A stretch of DNA of 46,768 nucleotides, from positions 1 to 46,768 of the IMG/VR virus record IMGVR_UViG_3300022198_000832; one strand, given 5' to 3'. This stretch comes from a virus. This document shows positions 1 to 6,925 of this stretch, one piece after another (the first letter of the stretch is position 1; the number at the start of each line of letters is the position of its first letter). Both the position numbers and the translations under genes were made by a program. The notes under the pieces are model-generated. The model saw only the letters and a list, made by a program, of their open reading frames with translations, had not been told where the DNA came from and did no database searches.

Positions 1-277
1 TAGGATCTCTTGCAGCTTTTGGAAACATCTTCATTTGCCCTGCTGATCTAGCACAAAAAGATTTTCTTCTTTTAGCTGCTTTACTTCCTTTTTTAACTTT
101 GCCTGTTACAGCTGTTTTTAATTTTGACCCAGGGTTCATTCTTCTGTATGCACGGACCCCTGCTGCCGTCATACCTGCTCCAGATTTTGTAGATCTGAAA
201 TTTTTTTTATTACGCGCAGGCATTCCACCTTTTGCATAACCCTCGATCTCTATACCTAAGTCAGCATAGTAATCCAT
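1..277 (-). CDS. Small basic phage protein (DUF6321-like), C-terminus cut by window edge
   Basis: The frame starts at the ATG ending at 277 and runs open off the left edge, so about 92 N-terminal residues are visible and the C-terminus is missing. The protein is rich in Lys and Arg and contains PGSKLKTAVTGKV followed by GSKAAKRRKSFCARSAGQM, a signature I recognise from memory in small proteins of marine phages (DUF6321-like). Its function is unknown; the charge suggests nucleic acid binding or a virion role. Residues 13-21 read GYAKGGMPA, one of the Gly-Gly motifs recurring in this genome. It begins 6 nt after the preceding stop, so it is in the capsid operon. Confidence 0.75.
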   Translation of the reverse strand, partial: MDYYADLGIEIEGYAKGGMPARNKKNFRSTKSGAGMTAAGVRAYRRMNPGSKLKTAVTGKVKKGSKAAKRRKSFCARSAGQMKMFPKAARDP

Positions 278-283
278 AGACAC

Positions 284-604
284 CTACACTGTTAAACCAG
301 GACCTGAATATTTATCAGTTAACAATGTGTAAGCAGCGACATTTGTTTTTGTTTTAACAAAAATTCCTTTTGGAAAAAGTATTCCGTCTTCTGGAAAGGA
401 AAAGTTGATTACATCACCGTTAGGTACATCACCTATGAAAAGTGTGTCACCTGTATTTGAAGTTGTAGTTAATTCTAAAACTCCTGCTCCAACACCATCT
501 GAAGCAATAATAATTCCTCTTAATCTAATTGGTTGTTCAATAACCGCAGTACCTGTGTTACCTGCTTGTGATCTTGTAGCCTGAATATCGCTTTTAAAAC
601 TCAT
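284..604 (-). CDS. Small beta-rich protein downstream of the capsid gene
   Basis: A 106-residue protein, Gly/Thr/Val-rich with no charged clusters, predicted by eye to be mostly beta strand. No catalytic motif is visible. Its composition and size resemble the two small proteins at the right end of the window (46076-46414 and 46414-46768), and all are probably virion components such as decoration or fibre-base proteins. It follows the major capsid gene, separated by a perfect hairpin (629-657), and has GGAGATACT before its ATG. The virion role is inferred from position. Confidence 0.7.
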   Translation of the reverse strand: MSFKSDIQATRSQAGNTGTAVIEQPIRLRGIIIASDGVGAGVLELTTTSNTGDTLFIGDVPNGDVINFSFPEDGILFPKGIFVKTKTNVAAYTLLTDKYSGPGLTV

Positions 605-628
605 AGTATCTCCATTATAAGGGTAAAG

Positions 629-657
629 TATAGGGGCGTAAATACTACGCCCCTATA
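629..657. terminator. Perfect 12-bp hairpin between capsid gene and next gene
   Basis: TATAGGGGCGTA and TACGCCCCTATA form a perfect 12-bp stem around the 5-nt loop AATAC. It lies between the major capsid stop and the start of the next gene in the direction of transcription. There is no clear T-run on the minus strand (CTTTACCC follows), so it may be a partial terminator, an RNase-resistant 3' end for the capsid message, or a processing site, rather than a full intrinsic terminator. Confidence 0.55.
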
Positions 658-666
658 TTAAATTGA

Positions 667-1599
667 TTACGCTCCTGGCGAACCAAAGATTCCTCTAGGG
701 TCAGACCAACCGAAGCTGTATCTTTCTCTAGCTTTAAATCTTACGTTACCAGTGTCGAAGTCACCTTCAATCGCTGTTTTAATTGGCGATCTTACAAAGT
801 GTTTCAAACCGTTTGGCGCATCAGTCATAATGAAGAATGCATCAGTATCAGTCAAGAAATGGTTAACTCTGTAACCTTCTGGAATCATACCCATGTTCAT
901 CATTGCGTTGATGTCGTTTTTCGCAAACGCTGCAGAACCACCTGGTGTTGTAGATAAAGGTGATTTCATAATTCGCTCTGCAGTAAATTGTAATTCTTTT
1001 GGAATTATCAATTTTCTACCCATAGTAGCGATTTTTAATCCTCTTTCGTCTACGAACGCTGCGATGTCTATTAACGCTTGTTCTAACGAAGTTTCTGACA
1101 AATCAGAAGCAGTAGATAATTCATTTCTGAATGTTCCACCATTTGCTAATGGGTGGTCAGTAGTACAAAGTGCTTTACCGTCACCTCCATTATAGCTTCC
1201 GCCTGTATTAAACGCATTGTTTAATACATTTGCTGCTGTGATTTGTTTAGATTGCGCCATTGATCTAGCAAGAGCTCTTGTGTATCTGCCCGCTAATCTG
1301 TCGTATAAGTTATCTTCAATTGCCTCTTCTGTGATAGCAAATGCTAACGCCACAGTATTATGAGTGTATCTTGAAGTATATACTTCAGAAGCTTGGTCAA
1401 ATGTGACCATAGCACCTTCAGCTTTTGTTGCTGCTGTGCCAAAGCCAGATAACATAACTTCTTCTTCAAACGCTCTGTCTGAAGCTTCAGCCATGAAGAT
1501 CTCTGCATGCTCGTTGTCGTATCTGTTGTATTCCAGGCCGAATAGTGCATTCAATCCTGGCTCTAGTTCTTTAACTAGTTGTGATCGTGATATAGCCAT
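667..1599 (-). CDS. Major capsid protein (HK97-type fold expected)
   Basis: A 310-residue protein forming the capsid shell. It has the long acidic N-terminal segment of phage coat proteins of the Mu gpT-like and marine phage type (LVKELEPGLNALFGLEYNRY), a middle with CTTDHPLANGGTFRNE and a C-terminus with KARERYSFGWSDPRGIFGS, both of which I recognise from marine phage capsid proteins. Length fits a coat protein without a maturation-protease delta domain. AGGAG stands before the ATG. It sits between a probable decoration protein and the hairpin, with the scaffold gene upstream, the usual head-gene order. Capsid identity is an assignment from sequence memory and context. Confidence 0.85.
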   Translation of the reverse strand: MAISRSQLVKELEPGLNALFGLEYNRYDNEHAEIFMAEASDRAFEEEVMLSGFGTAATKAEGAMVTFDQASEVYTSRYTHNTVALAFAITEEAIEDNLYDRLAGRYTRALARSMAQSKQITAANVLNNAFNTGGSYNGGDGKALCTTDHPLANGGTFRNELSTASDLSETSLEQALIDIAAFVDERGLKIATMGRKLIIPKELQFTAERIMKSPLSTTPGGSAAFAKNDINAMMNMGMIPEGYRVNHFLTDTDAFFIMTDAPNGLKHFVRSPIKTAIEGDFDTGNVRFKARERYSFGWSDPRGIFGSPGA

Positions 1600-1616
1600 A
1601 ATTTATTCTCCTATTC

Positions 1617-2195
1617 CTATATACCTGTGCCTTGAGCATAGAAGTGGTTATTAATTCTAACCAATACATCTACGTTCACACTTCCAGCAGTGTCGCTTCT
1701 CGTGTCTTGAGAAATGTCAATTGCTTGAAGGACAGTACCACTTGTTGTTAATCCAGATACACTGTAGTCCAATTGAACTTGTGAAATTCCAGATAACGTG
1801 CTACCGCCAGCGTTTGTTATTGCGAAGTTTTTAAAGATGTCTGCTACTGCAAACGCTCCATCAGAGTCGATTGAGTAAACTACATCTGGATCATCGATAA
1901 TAGTAGCGACAATGTCACTAGCATTAACAGTTCCAGGATAATAGTTTTTCCAAGTCGGCTTCTGAGTAGTAGGGTCTGTGTAGAATACTCCGTTAAAAAC
2001 GCCCACTACAAGATCAGAAGTATTTGCGACTGCTCTTTGGATTCCACCACCTGTTACAGGTTTTACCAAGTCACCTTGATAAATTGGCGTACCATAGTTC
2101 GCTGCAATTCTATATCTGTTTTGTGCGTTAATAAATGGAGAGCCATCTAACTTTCTTACTGGTCTTAGACCATATTTTTCAGCCGTATTAGCCAT
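1617..2195 (-). CDS. Capsid-associated structural protein
   Basis: A 192-residue protein starting MANTAEKYGLRPVRKLDG, with Gly, Thr, Asp and Val repeats suggesting a beta-sandwich. I recognise the N-terminus (GLRPVRKLDGSPFINAQNRY) from proteins beside the capsid gene in marine phages, where it is a head protein of unassigned role, possibly decoration or cement. AGGAG precedes the ATG and the gene ends 17 nt before the major capsid start. No enzymatic motif is seen. A decoration role is inferred. Confidence 0.7.
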   Translation of the reverse strand: MANTAEKYGLRPVRKLDGSPFINAQNRYRIAANYGTPIYQGDLVKPVTGGGIQRAVANTSDLVVGVFNGVFYTDPTTQKPTWKNYYPGTVNASDIVATIIDDPDVVYSIDSDGAFAVADIFKNFAITNAGGSTLSGISQVQLDYSVSGLTTSGTVLQAIDISQDTRSDTAGSVNVDVLVRINNHFYAQGTGI

Positions 2196-2253
2196 ATTGT
2201 TTTTCTCCTATATATTTTTATTAACTTACTTCGGTGTGAATTTTACCAAATCA

Positions 2254-2724
2254 TTAGGATTTGTTTCCTCCACCAAAAGTTACGCGAGATTGTCTACTAA
2301 TATTAATAGGCATCTCCGGTCGTTGTTCCTTCATGACATCGTTGTCCACCGCGTCTACTCTATCTTGAGTAATTTTTCTAAAATACTCAGCACGGCTTTT
2401 AACAATTTCTTCAGGTATCCTTCCCAACACAAGGCCAGCAACCCCGATCAAACCTGCGTAAGTTCCCTGAGCTATGACTGGATAAGAGTGATCACCTAAT
2501 TGATTTTTAATCTCTTCGGCTCTCACAAATTCCCAACCTTCTCTCATTTTCTTAGATACGTTTGCCGTATCCTGAAAACCCATACTCTCGGTTCTTATCC
2601 ATCTATGGACATAACCGTCTGGCGCAGGTGGTGCATCCAGAGATGATGGTGGCGTCCAAGGTTTATTTCTAACCTCTTTTACTTCTTCTGACGCGCGTGA
2701 AGTTCTTTTTATATTATCGCTCAT
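2254..2724 (-). CDS. Conserved hypothetical protein between scaffold and capsid genes
   Basis: A 156-residue protein, not a family I can name functionally. The N-terminal half is basic and proline-rich (NKPWTPPSSLDAPPAPDGY), followed by RWIRTESMGFQDTANV and an amphipathic helical part around residues 60-75. A short hydrophobic stretch (TYAGLIGVAGLVLGRIPEE) lies near residues 88-106. The Shine-Dalgarno AAGGAGG is inside the last codons of the scaffold gene, so translation is probably coupled. Position implies a head assembly role, which is inference only. Confidence 0.65.
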   Translation of the reverse strand: MSDNIKRTSRASEEVKEVRNKPWTPPSSLDAPPAPDGYVHRWIRTESMGFQDTANVSKKMREGWEFVRAEEIKNQLGDHSYPVIAQGTYAGLIGVAGLVLGRIPEEIVKSRAEYFRKITQDRVDAVDNDVMKEQRPEMPINISRQSRVTFGGGNKS

Positions 2725-2726
2725 AC

Positions 2727-3725
2727 TTATTGTACCTCCTTCACGTATTTAGCGTATTCTTCTAGTGGCACCCCTAATTTTTTGGCAATAGCCACCTGTG
2801 ATTTGGTGAGTCTCACAGATCTACGTCCCTGCTGACTTCTGCCAGCACTAGCAACTTTTTGGACGGGTCTTCGTTGCTCAGATTGAAAACGGTGAGGGAA
2901 ATTTTCCTTCATACGTTTATCAATCTCATTATAATACTCTTCACTCTCTACATCAACTCCCATACCCACTAGATCTTCGTGTACAGTCATTGCTGCGTTT
3001 GTCATGATTTTATCATTACCAAACCAAGTGTTTTTAGACGCCCAATCCTGAGCTTTTCTACTAGGCTCGGCTGGTACTACGTCTTGTTGAGTATATTTTG
3101 GCTCTTCTTTAACGCTATTTTTCTGTTCTTCTAGCTGTTTAAGTCTAGCTTCTCTATCAGCCATCTTAATTCTAGCTTTTTCTTTTTCAACAGATAATCT
3201 AGTTAACTCATCGTTAGCTTCCATAATTTTTTCAGCATCATTATTTTCAATAGCTTCTTTGAGTTTTCTTTTTACCTGTTCTCTTTGAGAATCAACTCTA
3301 GCGTCAAATTCTTTCAGATATTTTTCATCTGCAGAATCATATTTAGTTACAGAATCGTCATACTTTTTCTGTAAACCTTTTGCAAAATCCAAAGCAGCTT
3401 TTTCTCTTCTTTCAGCTTCTCTGTATTTTCTTGTTAGTTTGTCTATTCTCTTCCTTACAGATTCAGATATCTTAGTTAAATCATCTGGATCTTCTGTAGG
3501 TTGTGTTTGTTGTTTAGGTTCTTCGATCTCTTCAACAACAACTTCTTCTTTTGGTTGCTCCTTGTCGTGATCTGTATAACCTAAGTCTACTTCACCAACA
3601 TTTAAGTTGGCTTCTTTAGATTCTTCCTTTTGTTGTTCCTCAATTTTAACTTCTGTTTCTTTAACATCGTCTAAATCAAGTTCAACTTCAGGTTCTATCT
3701 TAGCTTGTTCTTGTGCATCAGCCAT
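2727..3725 (-). CDS. Scaffolding protein
   Basis: A 332-residue, highly charged protein. Residues 1-90 are Glu/Asp/Lys-rich and disordered-looking, and 90-205 form a long coiled coil (RKRIDKLTRKYREAERREKA onward). The C-terminus is basic with a short helical end (KKLGVPLEEYAKYVKEVQ). This acidic-coiled-coil-basic plan immediately upstream of the capsid genes is that of phage scaffolds, where the C-terminal helix binds coat protein during procapsid assembly and the scaffold then leaves. AAGGAGG precedes the ATG. No protease domain is fused. The assignment rests on architecture and position. Confidence 0.8.
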   Translation of the reverse strand: MADAQEQAKIEPEVELDLDDVKETEVKIEEQQKEESKEANLNVGEVDLGYTDHDKEQPKEEVVVEEIEEPKQQTQPTEDPDDLTKISESVRKRIDKLTRKYREAERREKAALDFAKGLQKKYDDSVTKYDSADEKYLKEFDARVDSQREQVKRKLKEAIENNDAEKIMEANDELTRLSVEKEKARIKMADREARLKQLEEQKNSVKEEPKYTQQDVVPAEPSRKAQDWASKNTWFGNDKIMTNAAMTVHEDLVGMGVDVESEEYYNEIDKRMKENFPHRFQSEQRRPVQKVASAGRSQQGRRSVRLTKSQVAIAKKLGVPLEEYAKYVKEVQ

Positions 3726-3739
3726 TTGATGTTTCCTCC

Positions 3740-4192
3740 TTAATATAAATGCAGAATATCTTCTGGTTTATCTATTGTTGCGATGATTTCATCATCGTTC
3801 AAAATACGGTGTTCACCATATTTTGTTTTAAATCTAGAACCGGCATATCTACCGTAGATTACAAATTGACCTTTCTTACACCAAGGACCTTTTGGAAATT
3901 TTTCTTTATCTTGATAACAAAGATCACCCATCTCAACGACTAAACCTACAACGGTTGTCATTTGAATAGTTTCACTTGCATTATCAGTAAGATAAATTCC
4001 ACCTTTAGTTTTTTTAGGACCCGCATAAGGTCTAACTAAAAGTCTATAACCAACTGGTTTTGGTATTACTGAAAGATATTTTTCGATCCCTGCTGGATCA
4101 GTGGGTATCGGTGATTCTTTTGAATCAGGCGCGACACCATTATTTACTTTATTGACTCCAACTAAAGTGGAATCAGGTGTTATTATCGTCAT
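3740..4192 (-). CDS. GroES/Cpn10-like cochaperonin
   Basis: About 150 residues with a Cpn10 barrel: VGYRLLVRPYAG, then a mobile-loop equivalent (KKTKGGIYLTDNASETIQM), VVGLVVEMG, and a C-terminal strand pair ending GEHRILNDDEIIATI. GroES proteins cap GroEL; phage T4 gp31 and related proteins replace host GroES so that GroEL can fold the capsid protein. No GroEL gene is visible, so the host chaperonin would be the partner. GAGGAG lies 7 nt before the second ATG (4192), which I chose over the ATG at 4198. Its place directly above scaffold and capsid fits coat-protein folding. Confidence 0.85.
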   Translation of the reverse strand: MTIITPDSTLVGVNKVNNGVAPDSKESPIPTDPAGIEKYLSVIPKPVGYRLLVRPYAGPKKTKGGIYLTDNASETIQMTTVVGLVVEMGDLCYQDKEKFPKGPWCKKGQFVIYGRYAGSRFKTKYGEHRILNDDEIIATIDKPEDILHLY

Positions 4193-4382
4193 CGACATTC
4201 TCCTCGTTTCTCTGCAGGTCTTTAAGATCCTGAAGCAGCGTTTCTAAAGCGCTGAGTTTCCCTCTAGAATACGATAGTCTGTCGATTGTGTCTACATGGT
4301 ACACCAAATCCTCTTTGATTTGGGTAATTCTTTTATTAATGAAATGTTTGATACTTTGTAACGTATCTAAATCAAGATTCAT
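4173..4382 (-). CDS. Small coiled-coil protein
   Basis: 69 residues, mainly one charged helix with heptad-like hydrophobics (LQSIKHFINKRITQIKEDL) and an acidic C-terminus (NEENVDDDNNT). It overlaps the 3' end of the methyltransferase-like gene by 11 nt and the start of the GroES-like gene by 20 nt, so it is translated in a tightly coupled operon. No family recognised. Confidence 0.6.
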   Translation of the reverse strand: MNLDLDTLQSIKHFINKRITQIKEDLVYHVDTIDRLSYSRGKLSALETLLQDLKDLQRNEENVDDDNNT

Positions 4383-4932
4383 TTTTTTCTAATAAAATTT
4401 TATTTTTTCCTTGTTCAGCTAAGTTAAAACCATATTTTTTTAATATAGTTTCAATTAAAGGCATTTCATATTTAGTATAATCATCAAATACAAATCTTGT
4501 AATAGGTGCAGTTCTATTAGCAAACCAAACTGCTTCAGTTATAACATCTTTAGTCATATGAGGACCATCAAAATGAACAAATGCAAACTCTGAAAATCTA
4601 TGTTCAGAGTCATTCATAAATTTAGTATCTGTCATATTGCATAATACAAACTTACCAGCATTTCTATATTGATAGAAATCGTTTAACATTGTATCTCGCA
4701 TCTCATCAGTATAGTCACAGGTATACGCACCTGTAGTATCATAATGTTGGTATTTTAAATTACCATATGGATCAACGCCCACATGAATATAATTATTGAT
4801 AACATTATCCATGATAATCTTAGACCCAAGTCCCTCACGAACTCCAATCTCACAAGATTTATAACCTTGGCAATCAAATCCTTTAGTCCATTTATTAAGT
4901 AATTCATAATCTGAGCTGTCTCCTCTAATCAT
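4372..4932 (-). CDS. Class I SAM-dependent methyltransferase-like protein
   Basis: 186 residues. A motif-I-like SCEIGVREGLGSKIIM (residues 26-41) is followed by a strand ending in an acidic residue (YIHVGVDPYG), and later FAFVHFDGPHMTKDVI and FVFDDYTKYEM, the layout of Methyltransf_24-type proteins where Asp near the DGPH motif binds metal or substrate. The substrate is not evident; proteins of this type can act on sugars or small molecules. It sits in the head-gene operon between holin and GroES-like genes. Enzyme activity is inferred from fold-like motifs. Confidence 0.65.
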   Translation of the reverse strand: MIRGDSSDYELLNKWTKGFDCQGYKSCEIGVREGLGSKIIMDNVINNYIHVGVDPYGNLKYQHYDTTGAYTCDYTDEMRDTMLNDFYQYRNAGKFVLCNMTDTKFMNDSEHRFSEFAFVHFDGPHMTKDVITEAVWFANRTAPITRFVFDDYTKYEMPLIETILKKYGFNLAEQGKNKILLEKNES

Positions 4933-4965
4933 AGGTTCTTATAACACTTTGGATTTTAAATGCAA

Positions 4966-5346
4966 CTACTTACGTTTGATTAAATCAGTAGCTTTAAGTC
5001 CGTATACGCTCGCGATTACTCCTACGAAAATTGTCTGATACCAGAATGGTAGTTGAGAAAAGTATTCGAAGAAAAGTTTCATTTTGTCCATCGCAGTTGG
5101 ATCATCCGAAAAAACTGCCCAAGCCAACAAAACTATAGGAGCTGACAATAATAATAAAATAAATTCGTCCTTCCAGTCGGATTCTCTTGCTTCTAATAAT
5201 TTACCGTTGTATTCCAATTCTCCACGAGCCTGCATTTCTGCATTTCTTAATGCAGCATCAGACATTGCTTGTTTCGTCTTTTGTTTGTTCGAGTACAGGT
5301 GGGCTCCAGTTTTTAGGGCCATTCCCAATAGATTGAACCACGGCAT
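4966..5346 (-). CDS. Holin-like membrane protein
   Basis: 126 residues: a short amphipathic N-terminus, a charged region, then two transmembrane segments (FILLLLSAPIVLLAWAVF at about 62-79 and FWYQTIFVGVIASVYGL at about 101-117) and a basic C-terminal end (DLIKRK). This matches a class II holin plan and the putative holins of marine phages. It would permeabilise the inner membrane at lysis. No endolysin is recognisable next to it. The first 89 nt overlap the end of the LAGLIDADG-type gene. AAGGAG lies about 14 nt before the ATG, a long spacing, so a later start at residue 9 or 28 is possible. Confidence 0.7.
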   Translation of the reverse strand: MPWFNLLGMALKTGAHLYSNKQKTKQAMSDAALRNAEMQARGELEYNGKLLEARESDWKDEFILLLLSAPIVLLAWAVFSDDPTAMDKMKLFFEYFSQLPFWYQTIFVGVIASVYGLKATDLIKRK

Positions 5347-5662
5347 AATATTGTTCTTTTCTCCTTATACCTAAATATGGTAGCATTTCCTCCATAAGCT
5401 GTAAAGCACGGCTACCTGAAAGTGTAAAACGATATTGATCTTTGTAGTGTTCTTTTCTTTTTCGTTTAAAGTGAATTTTTTTATTTGTATTACAATATCT
5501 TTGAAATTTTTGTACAACGTCTTCATCTGACATTTGCACTTCTAGTACAGCTGTAGGAGTAAAAGTAGGATGGTTAGTTCTATTTAAGCCAAACCAACCT
5601 TCTCCTTCAAAAATACCTGCAAGTAATATTAATTGTTCTTTTTTAGAAAGTTGATCGAACAT
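5258..5662 (-). CDS. LAGLIDADG-type homing endonuclease-like protein (single motif)
   Basis: 134 residues. LLAGIFEGEGWFGLNR (residues 13-28) is a LAGLIDADG-family helix followed by the usual beta strand, and the acidic E in EGEGW sits at the catalytic position. ALQLMEEMLPYLGIRRKEQY near 91-110 matches the family's L..L.PYL..K..Q element. One motif means it would work as a homodimer. It is free-standing, with no intron or intein evident. Its 3' end overlaps the holin start by 89 nt. It could promote its own spread or act as a virion-gene-linked nuclease. Confidence 0.75.
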   Translation of the reverse strand: MFDQLSKKEQLILLAGIFEGEGWFGLNRTNHPTFTPTAVLEVQMSDEDVVQKFQRYCNTNKKIHFKRKRKEHYKDQYRFTLSGSRALQLMEEMLPYLGIRRKEQYYAVVQSIGNGPKNWSPPVLEQTKDETSNV

Positions 5663-5669
5663 TAAAGAT

Positions 5670-5900
5670 TTATAACAAATCTTTTATATAATCGCCACCT
5701 TTAATTATCTCACCACCAGTAGATTTTTTATCTATTTTACCTGACCTTAGTATTCTTAGTGCTTGTGATATTTGTGATTCATTAGACATAGTTACATCTA
5801 CATCCTCTTTCATAATTTTATCAAACTTTTTATGAAGATCTGGTCTATTCTTTAAAACTCTTTTAGCAATTTGACTACCAACGTATTTAATTACTGACAT
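5670..5900 (-). CDS. Small protein with C-terminal GGDYIKDLL tail
   Basis: 76 residues, basic N-terminal half (KYVGSQIAKRVLKNRPDLHK), helix-rich middle, and a C-terminus EIIKGGDYIKDLL. The last seven residues are identical to the ends of two other proteins here (12048-12386 and 12643-12987) that are otherwise unrelated. Overlaps the small cysteine/histidine gene upstream by 14 nt. No family recognised; the shared tail suggests a shared binding partner in the virion or assembly pathway. Confidence 0.65.
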   Translation of the reverse strand: MSVIKYVGSQIAKRVLKNRPDLHKKFDKIMKEDVDVTMSNESQISQALRILRSGKIDKKSTGGEIIKGGDYIKDLL

Positions 5901-6021
5901 TTAAACTTCTGCATTCCACACAGCCTTTTTTAAATTGTTCGTGATGATTACAATGCTTCTTTTCAAAGATTACAGGCTCGAATGGTTTAGGTTTAAACAA
6001 TCTTCTTAACCAAGCAAACAT
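5887..6021 (-). CDS. Tiny Cys/His protein (44 aa), possible zinc knuckle
   Basis: A 44-residue frame starting at the ATG ending at 6021, overlapping the preceding stop as TAATG and the next gene's start by 14 nt. The first half is basic and amphipathic (FAWLRRLFKPKPFEPV). The second carries HCNHHEQFKKGCVECR, with four or more potential metal ligands (C, H, H, C, C). The tight overlaps with both neighbours argue that it is translated. Function unknown. Confidence 0.6.
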   Translation of the reverse strand: MFAWLRRLFKPKPFEPVIFEKKHCNHHEQFKKGCVECRSLNVSN

Positions 6022-6221
6022 TATCTAACTCCTTGAAAGTTAAAACCTTTAACTTGAATACGTTTTGTTCCTCTTGCACCTTGGCTCATACAATCATCAC
6101 AGCCACAACCCATACCTCCGTTGTTTTTGTGCATACCACCACAACTTAATTTAACAGGTGGTACTTGTGAGTTAGGTCCTTTTTTAGGAGGAACTGTTGT
6201 TGTTAATTTTTTATTTATCAT
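6021..6221 (-). CDS. Small cysteine-rich protein
   Basis: 66 residues with a basic, proline-rich N-terminus (TTTVPPKKGPNSQVPPV), then LSCGGMHKNNGGMGCGCDDC, and a basic end RIQVKGFNFQGVR. The LSCGGM string recurs in the 86-residue protein at 12386-12646, whose end (RGGKFIGVK) is also similar. The CGC..C group could bind metal. Its start overlaps the upstream stop by 4 nt. Part of the portal-proximal cluster of small tailed proteins; function unknown. Confidence 0.65.
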   Translation of the reverse strand: MINKKLTTTVPPKKGPNSQVPPVKLSCGGMHKNNGGMGCGCDDCMSQGARGTKRIQVKGFNFQGVR

Positions 6222-6925
6222 AATAAACTTTTATCTACGTTAGATGATATCACAACTTCTCCACCATCATCATAAGCTTTAAAACCAGATAAAAATGGAT
6301 TAGGTGTTGATACAGGATTTTTAATTTGTGTTACTGGTGTTTTACAAGGAGGTGTTGTTCCATCTGGACAAAGAGAAGGGTTATTATCTCCACTATTGTT
6401 ATTAGCTCCTAAAGTATAGTTAGGTTTTTTATAAAAAGCTTCATCACCTGTATCTACAAATTTTTGTGACATTAAAGTTGGTTTATTTTTTAAATCAGTT
6501 GTGAGATTTTTAACTGTTTTAGCTCCTGCAGTTAATAATCCGATTGGTGCTTCAAATAACTTACTTGCACTCATAGTTAAAATAGTTCTACCTATGTTTA
6601 ATAGTCCAGGACCTCCACCTGAAGTTCCTGTTGAACCTGTAGTTTTTGCTCCTGTATTTACTTGTGGTGATCCACCACCGCCATCTCCTGCGCTTGAATT
6701 AACTGATGAAGTCTGTCTGTCAGAATATGTGCTTATTCCAGGTTCACTAGATAATGCAGCTTCATATCCAGAAACTTCACTAGGAGAACCTCCTCTTCTT
6801 AATTGTTTAATTCCTTTTAATTTTCCAGAATTTTCCATAGCATAGAAAACAGTTTTACCTTTTTTCTTACCGTATTGCTTCTCCATTGAAGCTAAAATTT
6901 TTTTACCTTTGTCGTTTAGCGGCAT
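6218..6925 (-). CDS. Conserved portal-adjacent protein with MPLNDKGKKIL start
   Basis: 235 residues. The N-terminus MPLNDKGKKILASMEKQYG, then KKGKTVFYAMENSGK, is a signature I know from many phage proteins of unknown function (the K.VFYAS.NKG-type motif). Residues 45-110 are low-complexity Ser/Gly/Thr, followed by hydrophobic and Asn/Pro-rich parts, and the C-terminus is FKAYDDGGEVVISSNV, resembling the FKAYQEGGLVV end of the 771-residue protein (9733-12048). It overlaps the portal 3' end by 23 nt. Probably a virion or assembly protein, inferred from context. Confidence 0.65.
   Translation of the reverse strand: MPLNDKGKKILASMEKQYGKKKGKTVFYAMENSGKLKGIKQLRRGGSPSEVSGYEAALSSEPGISTYSDRQTSSVNSSAGDGGGGSPQVNTGAKTTGSTGTSGGGPGLLNIGRTILTMSASKLFEAPIGLLTAGAKTVKNLTTDLKNKPTLMSQKFVDTGDEAFYKKPNYTLGANNNSGDNNPSLCPDGTTPPCKTPVTQIKNPVSTPNPFLSGFKAYDDGGEVVISSNVDKSLL

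Noticed and set aside
893-1195. Plus-strand frame opposite the major capsid gene
   Set aside because: It is antisense to a well-supported gene, has no ribosome site and no recognisable family.
1344-1550. 68-residue same-strand frame inside the capsid gene
   Set aside because: It is low-complexity with no start signal and no motif.
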